In this document: piece after piece, positions 8,990 through 17,181 of the stretch
Numbering within the stretch: the stretch's first letter is position 1
Layout of the letters: every line of letters starts with the position of its first letter
Source of the DNA: Methanobrevibacter oralis
GTDB lineage: Archaea > Methanobacteriota > Methanobacteria > Methanobacteriales > Methanobacteriaceae
Reading direction: 5' to 3'
DNA: 64,000 nt
NCBI RefSeq assembly: GCF_001639275.1
Contig: NZ_LWMU01000114.1
Span: 1-64,000, forward strand
Position numbers and translations under genes: made by a program
Notes under the pieces: model-generated
Database searches by the model: none
What the model saw: the letters and a program-made list of their open reading frames with translations, nothing else
What the model was told of the DNA's origin: nothing

Positions 8990-9024
8990 GTATAGCTATT
9001 GCTATACTTTCTTTTTTATTTTTT
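8990..9024 (+). terminator. Hairpin plus T-tract between the CBS gene and pheA
   Basis: GTATAGC (8990-8996) and GCTATAC (9001-9007) form a 7-bp stem with a TATT loop, followed by TTTCTTTTTTATTTTTT. The T-tract runs straight into the pheA ribosome site GGAGGG (9025-9030). The element therefore either ends the CBS transcript or acts as an attenuator in the pheA leader. Confidence 0.6.
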
Positions 9025-9036
9025 GGAGGGATTTAA

Positions 9037-9843
9037 ATAAGTTTAATATCATTTTTAGGTCCTAAAGGAACATTTACACATGAAGCTGCCAGTATTTTAG
9101 GAAATAACTTAATTTCATATTGTACTATTCCAGCAGTTTTAGAAAGTGTTGATAATGGAGAGTCTTTATTAGGTGTTGTTCCTATTGAAAATTCAATTGA
9201 GGGGCCTGTTGGAATTACTTTAGATTCATTAGCTAATAAATTTGATTTAAAAATTTTTAAAGAGATTATACTTCCTATTAATCAAAATTTAATTGTAAAT
9301 CCAAAAACAAGAATTGAAGATATCAGAGATGTTTATTCTCATTCACAAGCATTAGCACAATGTCAAGAATTTATAAACAATCATGATATGAAATCTCACT
9401 ATGCAGTTAGTACAGCTAGTGCAGTAAAGAGCATAATTGGGGATAATACTAAAGCAGCTATTGGTAATGCAAAATCTGCAGAATTATATGATTTAAAAAT
9501 TCTTAAAGATAATATTCAAGATAATGATAATAATGAAACTCGCTTTGTTGTTGTTTCAAAGGAGGATTGTGAACCCTCAAAAATAAACAAGACTTCTATT
9601 ATTTTTTCAATTTATGAAGATCAACCAGGTTCTTTATATAAAATTTTAGGTGTTTTTGAAAAAGAAAATATTAACTTGACTAAGATTGAATCAAGGCCTT
9701 CTAAAGAAGGTTTAGGTAAATATTTGTTTTTTGTTGATTTTTATGGTCATAGAAAAGATGATGTAATTAGAAAAATTTTAAATGAAATTGATGAACAAAC
9801 ATATTTTTTAAAGGTTCTAGGTTCTTATCCTGAATTTAGGTAA
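9037..9843 (+). CDS. pheA: Prephenate dehydratase (PheA), apparent ATA start
   Basis: Converts prephenate to phenylpyruvate in phenylalanine synthesis. The frame is open from the stop at 9034, and the protein begins ISLISFLGPKGTFTHEAA, the typical prephenate dehydratase N-terminus. There is no ATG, GTG or TTG before the ATG at 9388, which would delete the first 117 residues of the catalytic domain. GGAGGG (9025-9030) lies 6 nt before an ATA at 9037, so ATA is the likely start (268 residues). The catalytic domain has VVPIENSIEGPVG and the conserved T-R-F (NETRFVVVS). The C-terminal ACT domain (about 190-268, IIFSIYEDQPGSLYKIL) is the Phe-sensing part. An ATG to ATA mutation or base error is the alternative. 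Confidence 0.85.
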   Translation: MSLISFLGPKGTFTHEAASILGNNLISYCTIPAVLESVDNGESLLGVVPIENSIEGPVGITLDSLANKFDLKIFKEIILPINQNLIVNPKTRIEDIRDVYSHSQALAQCQEFINNHDMKSHYAVSTASAVKSIIGDNTKAAIGNAKSAELYDLKILKDNIQDNDNNETRFVVVSKEDCEPSKINKTSIIFSIYEDQPGSLYKILGVFEKENINLTKIESRPSKEGLGKYLFFVDFYGHRKDDVIRKILNEIDEQTYFLKVLGSYPEFR

Positions 9844-9904
9844 ACTATATAATTAACATTTATATAAAATTAATATTATTATAAAAATTTCGGGGAGGGT
9901 AGGT

Positions 9905-10615
9905 ATGCCAAGTGATAGAGATAAACTTCTTGCAATTATGAGTAGTTTAGAATCTGATTATAAAAGTGGTAGAATTTCTGCAGAAAAATATAGTTATTTT
10001 CGTTCAAAATATGAAGATAAACTAAATACAATTGATGCAAGAGAAGCTACTAATAGAATTAGATCTATGCAAGGCAAAAAATCTAATAAAGCTCATAAAA
10101 TAAATAAAAAACCTACCAGAGATAGAAGAAAAGAAGAAGAAGATTTAGTTCAAAAATATATCATCAATCCTAAAAAAGGCGATGAAACATTTAAAAAGAA
10201 AAAAACTGGTGTTGAAAGCAATACGTTTAAGTTAATTTTACTATTAATATTGGTAATAGCATTTACTGCTGGTGTTGCTTATGGAATATTTAATTTTGAT
10301 TATGAAACAGTATCAGAAACTTCTGCCGTAGCTATAGTGCATGATACAGCATTCCCTGAAATTCAAGCTGTTGTACCAAATGAAACTAATGCTACTTATA
10401 CAAATACTTCATCTGAAGAAAATATTGATAATGCAGATGATGCTTCTGATACGGGGTCAACTGATAATCCTTCATCATATGTGCCTCAGGATAATAATGG
10501 AGGAGGTTCTTCTGATGGGGGAAGTAGTTCTTCTGATAATAATGGAGGGGGCTCTTCTGATGGAGGTTCCTCTGATGGTGGGGGAACTATTGATAATGGA
10601 AATAGTGGAGAATGA
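9905..10615 (+). CDS. Membrane-anchored protein with Gly/Ser/Asp-rich tail
   Basis: 236 residues of no known family. About 1-105 are cytoplasmic and charged, with an N-terminal SHOCT-like helical stretch (ESDYKSGRISAEKYSYFRSKYEDKL) and then a Lys/Arg-rich linker. One membrane helix lies at about 108-130. The outside part (about 131-236) is acidic and ends in a low-complexity DNNGGGSSDGG repeat. GGGGAGGG at 9892-9899 is the ribosome site. It is 16 nt before a secreted protein gene, so both probably work at the envelope. The repeat could be a spacer through the pseudomurein wall. Confidence 0.6.
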   Translation: MPSDRDKLLAIMSSLESDYKSGRISAEKYSYFRSKYEDKLNTIDAREATNRIRSMQGKKSNKAHKINKKPTRDRRKEEEDLVQKYIINPKKGDETFKKKKTGVESNTFKLILLLILVIAFTAGVAYGIFNFDYETVSETSAVAIVHDTAFPEIQAVVPNETNATYTNTSSEENIDNADDASDTGSTDNPSSYVPQDNNGGGSSDGGSSSSDNNGGGSSDGGSSDGGGTIDNGNSGE

Positions 10616-10631
10616 TTTCTAAGGTGATATT

Positions 10632-11180
10632 ATGAAAAGTAAAGTTTTTAGTGTTAGTATAATAATTATCGCTATTATTCTACTTCTAAGTTGTATCATA
10701 GTTAATGTTAGTGCAGATACTCAAGATAATGCAACTAAAATGTTAACTTTATCAAAAGGGGGTATTATAATGAATTATCCTTCTGATTGGGGTTATTCTC
10801 AAGCAAGTTCTAATGATTCTGTCATGGCAATTTCTAAATTGGATTCCATTGACTCTGCGGGAATTGGACAAGTTAATATTAATGTAGAGAAAAGAGCAAT
10901 TAGTGAAAATTTAAGTTCTTATCTTGAAAATACATATAAATCTATGGAGTATGATTCTTCATTTGAGTTAATTTCATCTGGTGAGGTTGCTATTGGAACT
11001 AATACTGCTTATGAATATATTTATACTTCTACAGATAATGGAGTAATTAGGGAACATAAAGCTGTTTGGTTTGATAAGAATGGTCAAGCATGTGTTTTAT
11101 TATATAGTGCTCCACTTGATCAATTTGAAGCAAATTTATATGTCTTTGATTATATTGTAAAAGATATTCAATTTGCTTAA
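10632..11180 (+). CDS. Secreted PsbP-like domain protein
   Basis: 182 residues with an N-terminal signal peptide or anchor (about 1-28, ending NVSA) and one domain. LSKGGIIMNYPSDWGYSQ followed by a run of beta strands and the closing FDYIVKDIQFA is the pattern of PsbP/DUF1795-type domains, common in methanobacterial secreted proteins. GGTGAT lies 3 nt before the ATG. It probably shares a transcript with the membrane protein before it. The ligand and role are unknown. Confidence 0.65.
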   Translation: MKSKVFSVSIIIIAIILLLSCIIVNVSADTQDNATKMLTLSKGGIIMNYPSDWGYSQASSNDSVMAISKLDSIDSAGIGQVNINVEKRAISENLSSYLENTYKSMEYDSSFELISSGEVAIGTNTAYEYIYTSTDNGVIREHKAVWFDKNGQACVLLYSAPLDQFEANLYVFDYIVKDIQFA

Positions 11181-11206
11181 TTTTTCTTTTTTAATGAGGT
11201 TATTAA

Positions 11207-11716
11207 ATGATTATTTTATGTGTCACTGGCAGTATAGCTGCTACTCAAGCAATTAGATTAGCAAGAGATTTTAAAAGAAATGGTGTTGAAATTAAATGTT
11301 TTATGAGTGATGCTGCTTGTGAAATTATTCATCCAAATGCAATGGAATTTGCAACTGGTAGTGAAGTTGTAACTAAGTTGACAGGTAAAATTGAACATGT
11401 TAAATACTCTCAAGAGGATTTGATATTAGTTGCACCAGCTACCGCAAATACAATAAGTAAATTTGCACATAAAATAGCTGATGATCCTATTTCTACACTT
11501 TTAATAACTGCATATGGGCATAATACTCCCATTTTATTTGTTCCATCCATGCATGATTCAATGTTATCTGCGATTAAAGAAAATATTGATAAAATTAAAG
11601 AAGAGGGGTCTGCTGAATTTATGGAACCTAGAATGGATGAAGGTAAAGCTAAATTCCCTTTCCAAGAAGATATTATTTTAGAATCTTTAAGATTAATTAA
11701 CTTAAATAATGAATGA
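11207..11716 (+). CDS. coaC: Phosphopantothenoylcysteine decarboxylase (CoaC), stand-alone
   Basis: A 169-residue flavoprotein of the Dfp/HFCD family. MIILCVTGSIAATQAIRLAR is the FMN-binding N-terminus. APATANTISKFAHKIADDP holds the active-site region, and PSMHDSM is the conserved PxMxxxM substrate loop. It decarboxylates 4'-phosphopantothenoylcysteine in coenzyme A synthesis. In most organisms this domain is fused to the CoaB ligase. Here the ligase is a separate gene whose start overlaps this stop by 8 bp, so the pair is coupled. Confidence 0.85.
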   Translation: MIILCVTGSIAATQAIRLARDFKRNGVEIKCFMSDAACEIIHPNAMEFATGSEVVTKLTGKIEHVKYSQEDLILVAPATANTISKFAHKIADDPISTLLITAYGHNTPILFVPSMHDSMLSAIKENIDKIKEEGSAEFMEPRMDEGKAKFPFQEDIILESLRLINLNNE

Positions 11717-12365
11717 CATGATTAAAGGTAAAAAGATTTTAATAAGTATGGGTGGAACTTATGAACCTATTGATTCTGTTAGGGGGATTACTAATAAATC
11801 ATCTGGAAAAATGGGTTTAGCTCTTGCAAAAGAAGCATATATTCGAGGTGCTGATGTAACTTTAGTAGTAGCTAATGTTAGTGTCCATATTTCTTACTTA
11901 TTTGATGTTATTAATGTTGAAACAAGTATGGAGATGAATAATACTATTTTGTCTTTGGTTGAGGATTATGATATTTTCATATCTACTGCTGCTGTTTCTG
12001 ATTTTGAATTTATAGATAAATTCGATAAAAAATTAGATTCTTCAAGTTCTCTATTTCTTAATTTAAAACCAACAACAAAAATCATTCGCCAAATTAAAAG
12101 AATCAATCCAGATATTTTTCTTGTTGGATTTAAAGCCGAATTTAATATTTCAAGAGATGATTTAATTTGTTGTGCTAAAAAACAAATTAACAATGCTGGA
12201 ACAGATTTAGTTGTTGCTAATGATATTTCTCAGGATAGTTGTCATTTTGGATCTGACGATAATGAAGTTTTAATTGTTAGTGATGATATTTTAGAAATTC
12301 CACTTTCATCTAAAAAAAATATTGCAAAAGGAATTTTCGATGTGATTTCTCAAAAAATTGATTAA
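11709..12365 (+). CDS. coaB: Phosphopantothenate-cysteine ligase (CoaB), stand-alone
   Basis: 218 residues of the DFP C-terminal fold. ISMGGTYEPIDSVRGITNKSSGKMG is the nucleotide-binding N-terminus typical of CoaB, and VGFKAEF with AKKQINNAGTDLVVAND is the ligase core. It joins cysteine to 4'-phosphopantothenate before the CoaC step. An ATG 9 nt further on (11718) is a possible start. With coaC it forms a split version of the usual CoaBC fusion. Confidence 0.85.
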   Translation: MNDMIKGKKILISMGGTYEPIDSVRGITNKSSGKMGLALAKEAYIRGADVTLVVANVSVHISYLFDVINVETSMEMNNTILSLVEDYDIFISTAAVSDFEFIDKFDKKLDSSSSLFLNLKPTTKIIRQIKRINPDIFLVGFKAEFNISRDDLICCAKKQINNAGTDLVVANDISQDSCHFGSDDNEVLIVSDDILEIPLSSKKNIAKGIFDVISQKID

Positions 12366-12981
12366 TTATATACTAGTAATCTTTAAAACAATTTTTTTTA
12401 TTCTTTTGATTTAATTATTTTATATTCAGATATTTTTATTTTAATTATTTTTTTCTAACATCACTATATTTTAGACCTATTTTTAATTATATTAATCTAA
12501 TATTAATTAGGATATCTTCTTATTATATAATTTAGGTGTTACTAAATTAAACTGTCTGATTGCTATTTTAATATTTTTGATATTTTTTTGTTTAGAAATA
12601 ATGTTTGATATTATATTTTCTAAGTATATTATTATCTGATAAATTCATTATAAAATTAGATTTATTAGGCTTAAATTAGTAATACTTTTTTGCTTTAAAG
12701 CAAGATTTTTAACCATCAAAAAAAATTCTTATTAAAATTAGTTATTTTATAAAAAAAGTTCATACCTTTAGGCATTAGTTAAATGGAGTGACTTTTCGAG
12801 TGAATTAACCTAAAGGTCTTTTTAATGAACTTATTTTTAATTTGCATTAGCATATATAATATTTTATTTTATAGTATAAAAAGCTATTGAAGTAATACTT
12901 TTTTATTATTTAATCCTATTTTATTAAATATTGTAATGGGTGTTTTTTCGTTAAAATATGTATGTAAATACTTGTTTTATT
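12366..12981. other. 616-bp gene-free interval between converging genes
   Basis: Very AT-rich, with stops in all frames and no tRNA-like cloverleaf. The only clear structure is the hairpin at 12758-12830, listed separately. coaB ends on its left and flpA ends on its right, so no protein promoter is needed here. Confidence 0.6.
12758..12830. ncRNA. Long imperfect hairpin, candidate structured RNA
   Basis: GTTCAT (12758-12763) pairs with ATGAAC (12825-12830). ACCTTTAGG (12764-12772) pairs with CCTAAAGGT (12809-12817), and TTAA (12779-12782) pairs with TTAA (12805-12808). A 7-nt bulge lies on the 3' side, and the 22-nt apical loop contains GAGTGACTTTTCGAGTGA. GC is locally raised against the surrounding AT-rich DNA. 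No known RNA family was recognised. It could be a small RNA, a remnant of a mobile-element end, or a protein-binding palindrome. Confidence 0.35.
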
Positions 12982-13623
12982 TTAAAAATTTTTTTCAACT
13001 AGAAATGCCATATGGTCTTTTTCGAAGGGTTCTAATTTTACTTTTTCAATAATTTTAAATCCTTTCTCTTTCAATTTTTTTTCTTCTTGCTTGAATATCC
13101 TTTTTGGCTTTTGAACTACATCAATACTCCTAGATTTTATCACTAAAAACCCTAATCCACCATTTTTTGCAAATAAATTCATATTTTTCATAAAAAGCTC
13201 ACTTTGTTTTGATTGTGCAACATCGCAATATACTAAATCAACTTTTTCAACAATATTCATGTATTCTTTTGGTTTTGTTGCATCACCTAAAATAGGAGCA
13301 ATATTAAGTCGTCTATGTGATAGTTGAACTAATTTTTTTGCTGTAGTTGGTGAAAATTCAATGGCATATATTCTTCCATTAATTGCAATATCTGAAATGT
13401 GTGAAACAGTTGTTCCTGTTGAAGCACCAAGGTATAAAACTTTTGAAGTGTTAGTAATCTTTAAATTTTCTAATCCATTTAAAAGAGCAGCAGCTAATTT
13501 AGAACGTCTAGGATTCCATAATCTGTACTCTTCATTTTCTTTAATTAATTCTTCACCGTAAACCGATATTCCTGGAGTTAAATTTTTAGTAGCTATCTTT
13601 CCATCTTTAGAATAAACTTTCAT
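12982..13623 (-). CDS. flpA: Fibrillarin-like rRNA/tRNA 2'-O-methyltransferase
   Basis: 213 residues. Fibrillarin is the SAM-dependent catalytic subunit of the box C/D guide RNP that methylates ribose 2'-OH groups in rRNA and tRNA. The N-terminus has YRLWNPRRSKLAAAL, typical of fibrillarin. The Rossmann core has VLYLGASTGTTVSHISD for SAM binding and VDLVYCDVAQ, and the catalytic Lys lies in FLVIKSRSID. AGGAGAT precedes the ATG. It follows nop5 by 3 nt, so the two RNP proteins share a transcript. Confidence 0.95.
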   Translation of the reverse strand: MKVYSKDGKIATKNLTPGISVYGEELIKENEEYRLWNPRRSKLAAALLNGLENLKITNTSKVLYLGASTGTTVSHISDIAINGRIYAIEFSPTTAKKLVQLSHRRLNIAPILGDATKPKEYMNIVEKVDLVYCDVAQSKQSELFMKNMNLFAKNGGLGFLVIKSRSIDVVQKPKRIFKQEEKKLKEKGFKIIEKVKLEPFEKDHMAFLVEKNF

Positions 13624-13626
13624 GAT

Positions 13627-14778
13627 TTATCTCCTTTTATTTTTCTTTTTGGATTTTTTCTTTCTAGTTTTGGATTTAGACCTTTCTTCTTTTCTTTTTT
13701 TAGTAGTTTTGGTTGGAAATGGATTATTTTTCTCAATTAGCTCTATATTTTCTAAAAAATCATCATAAACATTTTCATCGAATGTTTTTGTAAATACATC
13801 TCTCCTAACAGCCAATGAAATCTTACCTGCAAGCATTCTAGCTATTTTTCCACGATTCCACCATTTAGCTCCACGAACTTGTGGATGTTGGTAAATTAGC
13901 CCATATTTTGGAGGTCTGTCTCCACTTTTTAAGTGTCTAAATAATGCCTTTTCAGCACCCATTATCTGCACAGTACTTGAAGGATATGTTGCTAATCTTT
14001 TAAGCCCACCTGCATGTGAAATTAGTTTTGCACCAAGCGTAGATCCTACAAGAAGTTTTAAATTAGGTGCAATTGACTCCATTTTTTCACCAATATATTT
14101 TTCCATATTTTCACGACTTTTTTGAAGCCCATAAATCGAATTAGCATAATTATTCATTATTTCTAAATCCATTGGATTAATTTCTTCTTCAATATCAATA
14201 ATTTCTTTAGGAAATGATTCTCTTTTAGCATTCACGATGTCTAATTTTGTTTTGTTTTCGGCGATTAATTTAATGTATGTTTCATTATTTCTAATAATTT
14301 CCATTTCAGGAAAGTATAATGAATACCATTCTCTAATTCTTTCATTCAATTTAGCTATTGCATTATCTACCTCATCAATGGAATTAATAGCTTGAATTAA
14401 GTGCTTGTCTTCAGATGCAGATTCTTTTTTAATTTTATAAATAGCTAACTGTTGATAAATTTTAACAACTTCTTTTTCATTAAGGCCAAATTTCTCATAA
14501 TTTTCTCTTAAATAGTCTCCAGCCGGATTAGGTGTTTTGATTTTTAATTTTTCAAGATTATAGTCAGATGATTTTTTATTAGATTCAATAATGATTTCAT
14601 CATAATCTGGGTATAATTCATCAATTATCTTTTTTTCTTCTAGAACAATCTCTTTTGAATCAATTTGAATTAAACGGTTAATTATTTCATCTTTAGGGAA
14701 TAATTTTTCACAAATTAATTCATTTTTACTATTAAAGGCTAAAAACCCCTTAATACAATAAGTAATATAACATTCCAT
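13627..14778 (-). CDS. nop5: Nop5 (Nop56/58-like) box C/D RNP scaffold
   Basis: 383 residues. The N-terminal third is the fibrillarin-binding region, and the middle (about 150-230) is a coiled coil for self-association. The Nop domain follows with GSTLGAKLISHAGGLKRLA and ALFRHLKSGDRPPKYGLIYQHP, which contacts the C/D RNA and L7Ae. The last 25 residues are almost all Lys, Arg, Ser and Thr, an RNA-binding tail. It pairs with FlpA encoded just downstream. The start has a TATA-like TTTATATAAAA about 40 bp upstream. Confidence 0.95.
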   Translation of the reverse strand: MECYITYCIKGFLAFNSKNELICEKLFPKDEIINRLIQIDSKEIVLEEKKIIDELYPDYDEIIIESNKKSSDYNLEKLKIKTPNPAGDYLRENYEKFGLNEKEVVKIYQQLAIYKIKKESASEDKHLIQAINSIDEVDNAIAKLNERIREWYSLYFPEMEIIRNNETYIKLIAENKTKLDIVNAKRESFPKEIIDIEEEINPMDLEIMNNYANSIYGLQKSRENMEKYIGEKMESIAPNLKLLVGSTLGAKLISHAGGLKRLATYPSSTVQIMGAEKALFRHLKSGDRPPKYGLIYQHPQVRGAKWWNRGKIARMLAGKISLAVRRDVFTKTFDENVYDDFLENIELIEKNNPFPTKTTKKRKEERSKSKTRKKKSKKKNKRR

Positions 14779-14872
14779 GTTTTTAAGATATTTTTTTTAT
14801 TTTTAATAAATATTTTTATATAAATAATTGTTCTAATTTAATATTAGATTACATTAATTTGGATTTGTGAGT

Positions 14873-15418
14873 ATGGCTAAGAAAAGTTTTAGAGATTTAA
14901 AAGATGAAATCAGTTTAAAAGATGGTGAAATTGATGAGTTAAATATTCAGTTAGCTCAAAAAAATGATGAGATAAATAAACTAAAACTTTATTCTACTAA
15001 ATTGAAATATGAAAAGAAAAATTTAGAAGATAAATTAGATACAAAAATCGATCATGATAAAGCTAGAATCAAGGAACTTGATGATTTAGAGAAAAAAATT
15101 AAGGAAAAAGACCTTATTATTGAAGATAAACATGATCAAGTTAAATATTTAAGATCTTTAATTGATGATTATAAAGAACGAATTAAGCAAAATACTCAGA
15201 ATTTAGAGATTCAACTTAGAAAAATTTCTAAAGCTTATGAAAGTTTGTTGTCTCAAAAAGACATGATTATTGAAAAGCAAGATGATAATATTAAAAACTT
15301 AATTAAATCCAAAGAAGAAATTATAAAATCTAATAAGACAAATGTAATTAGTTTAAAATTACAAAATGACAATTATAAACAAATCATTGAAAAATATGAG
15401 GAAAAGTTAAATAAATAA
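14873..15418 (+). CDS. Coiled-coil protein of unknown function
   Basis: 181 residues from the ATG at 14873; a GTG at 14867 is equally possible and the ribosome site is weak. The whole chain is charged heptad-type coiled coil (LKDEISLKDGEIDELNIQLAQ and onward), rich in Lys, Glu, Asp and Ile, with no Cys and no membrane segment. No family is recognised. It lies between nop5 (divergent) and pyrD. A structural or scaffolding role is possible, but nothing in the sequence fixes one. Confidence 0.6.
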   Translation: MAKKSFRDLKDEISLKDGEIDELNIQLAQKNDEINKLKLYSTKLKYEKKNLEDKLDTKIDHDKARIKELDDLEKKIKEKDLIIEDKHDQVKYLRSLIDDYKERIKQNTQNLEIQLRKISKAYESLLSQKDMIIEKQDDNIKNLIKSKEEIIKSNKTNVISLKLQNDNYKQIIEKYEEKLNK

Positions 15419-15454
15419 TTAATGAAAATAAATATTATATTTAGGTAGATTTAT

Positions 15455-16366
15455 ATGTTAAATACAAATATTAGTGGGGTGGAATTTAGAAACCCTTTAA
15501 TGTTGGCTGCAGGCATTATGGGGAGTAATGCTTCTTCTATGAATTGGATTTTAAAATCAGGTGCTGCAGGAGTTGTTTCTAAATCTTTTTCTTTAAATCC
15601 TCATCCAGGTTATGTAAATCCCACAACTGTTGGTGTTGAAGGAGGAATTATTAATGCCATTGGACTTTCTAATCCGGGAGTAGCTAATTTTAAAGAGGAA
15701 CTACAAAAAATTGAAAGAGAAAATAATGTAGTTATTGCTTCAATTTATGGTGCAACTTCAGATGAATTTTCAAAAGTAGTTAGTGAAGTTCAAGATTATG
15801 TAGATATGATTGAATTAAATATTTCATGTCCTCATGCTATGGAGGGTTTTGGAGCTTCAATTGGTCAGGATTGTAATTTAAGTCATACTATAGTGTCTGC
15901 TTCAAAAGACGCTTCTGATGTTCCAATAATAGCTAAATTAACTCCAAATGTAACAGACATTGTTGAAATTGCTAAAACTTGTGAAGATGCAGGAGCTGAT
16001 TGTTTATCATTAATTAATACATTAGGTCCTGGAATGAAAATTAATATTGATGTGGCTCGTCCAGTTTTATCAAATAAATTTGGAGGGATGAGTGGCCGTG
16101 CAATTAAACCAATAGCAATTAGTAAAGTTTATTCTGTATATGAAAATGTAGATATCCCTTTAATTGGAGTAGGTGGAGTATATACATTTGAAGATGTTGT
16201 TGAATTTATTTTTGCAGGTGCAAGAGCTGTTCAAATAGGTACAGCTATTATGGACGAAGGTGTTGATGTTTTCAATAAAATTAACCTCTCTTTAGAGAAA
16301 TTTATGCGGGATAAAGGGTATTCTTCAATTTATGAGATGGTTGGACTTGCTCACAAGGAGTTGTAA
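15455..16366 (+). CDS. pyrD: Dihydroorotate dehydrogenase, catalytic subunit (PyrD, class 1B)
   Basis: 303 residues of the FMN-binding TIM barrel. PLMLAAGIMGSN opens the fold, NAIGLSNPG is a substrate and FMN loop, and ELNISCPHAMEGFGASIGQD carries the class 1 active-site Cys. GVGGVYTFEDVVEFIFAGARAVQIGTA is the FMN phosphate site. It oxidises dihydroorotate to orotate in pyrimidine synthesis. The next gene is its electron-transfer subunit, 2 nt later, which makes this class 1B (PyrD-PyrK) enzyme NAD-linked. Confidence 0.95.
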   Translation: MLNTNISGVEFRNPLMLAAGIMGSNASSMNWILKSGAAGVVSKSFSLNPHPGYVNPTTVGVEGGIINAIGLSNPGVANFKEELQKIERENNVVIASIYGATSDEFSKVVSEVQDYVDMIELNISCPHAMEGFGASIGQDCNLSHTIVSASKDASDVPIIAKLTPNVTDIVEIAKTCEDAGADCLSLINTLGPGMKINIDVARPVLSNKFGGMSGRAIKPIAISKVYSVYENVDIPLIGVGGVYTFEDVVEFIFAGARAVQIGTAIMDEGVDVFNKINLSLEKFMRDKGYSSIYEMVGLAHKEL

Positions 16367-16368
16367 TC

Positions 16369-17169
16369 ATGATAAGAGAACCTCAAATTGTTGAAATTAA
16401 AGAAATAATTGATGAAACACCAACAATTAAAACATTTTTATTTGATTGGAACATGGAAAAATTTGGAACTCCAAATCCTGGTGAATTTGTCATGGTTTGG
16501 AATTTTTCAAATGAAAAACCGATGTCAATATCTCAAATTAATAATAACGAATTAGCTATTAGTGTTAAAAATATTGGCAAGTTCACTTCACAACTTCACA
16601 ACTTACAAATTGGAGATAAAATAGGTATTAGAGGTAGTTATGGTAATGCTTTTAATAATTCATTTGAAGGTAAAAATATTTTATTAATAGGTGGGGGAGT
16701 AGGAATGGCTCCAATTAATGCAATAGCTAGTGATTTGTTAGCTAAAGGAAATAATGTTTCAGTTGTTGTTGCAGCGATTAATAAAGAAGAGTTACTTTTT
16801 TATCAAAAACTTAAAAATGAAGGTGCTGATGTTCATGCTTGTACAGATGATGGAAGTTTTGGATTTAAAGGTTTTGCAACCGATTGTACTTTAGAATTAC
16901 TTAAAAATAACTTCTATGATTATGCATTTGTATGTGGTCCAGAAATCATGATGAAAGGCATTTTTAATATTTTAGAAAATGATGGAATTAATGCACAGTA
17001 TTCTCTTGAAAGATATATGAAGTGTGCAATAGGTCTATGTGGACAATGTTGTGTTGATGATGAAGGGTGGAGAATCTGTGTTGAAGGGCCAGTTTTTGAT
17101 AATAATCAAATTAAACAGATTTCTGAATTTGGTAAATACAAAAGAGATGCTTCAGGTGTAAAATATTAA
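16369..17169 (+). CDS. pyrK: Dihydroorotate dehydrogenase electron-transfer subunit (PyrK)
   Basis: 266 residues of the ferredoxin reductase-like fold. The N-terminal half binds FAD (IGIRGSYGNAF) and the middle binds NAD(P) (LLIGGGVGMAPINAIA). The C-terminal Cys cluster in MKCAIGLCGQCCVDDEGWRIC holds the [2Fe-2S] centre. It passes electrons from PyrD to NAD. It is tightly linked with pyrD. Confidence 0.95.
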   Translation: MIREPQIVEIKEIIDETPTIKTFLFDWNMEKFGTPNPGEFVMVWNFSNEKPMSISQINNNELAISVKNIGKFTSQLHNLQIGDKIGIRGSYGNAFNNSFEGKNILLIGGGVGMAPINAIASDLLAKGNNVSVVVAAINKEELLFYQKLKNEGADVHACTDDGSFGFKGFATDCTLELLKNNFYDYAFVCGPEIMMKGIFNILENDGINAQYSLERYMKCAIGLCGQCCVDDEGWRICVEGPVFDNNQIKQISEFGKYKRDASGVKY

Positions 17170-17181
17170 ATTTAGGTTGAT

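Noticed and set aside
9388-9843. Reading pheA as a truncated gene or pseudogene starting at the ATG at 9388
   Set aside because: The whole N-terminal catalytic domain is in frame and uninterrupted back to 9037 with a strong ribosome site, so truncation is only an effect of the missing standard start codon.
10341-10622. Met/Leu/Ile-rich frame overlapping the Gly/Ser-rich membrane protein
   Set aside because: It is the +1 reading of a low-complexity GGA/GAT repeat and lacks a ribosome site.
12366-12981. tRNA gene in the large intergenic interval
   Set aside because: No cloverleaf, T-loop GTTCGAA-type element or CCA-like end could be found; the hairpin there has a different layout.
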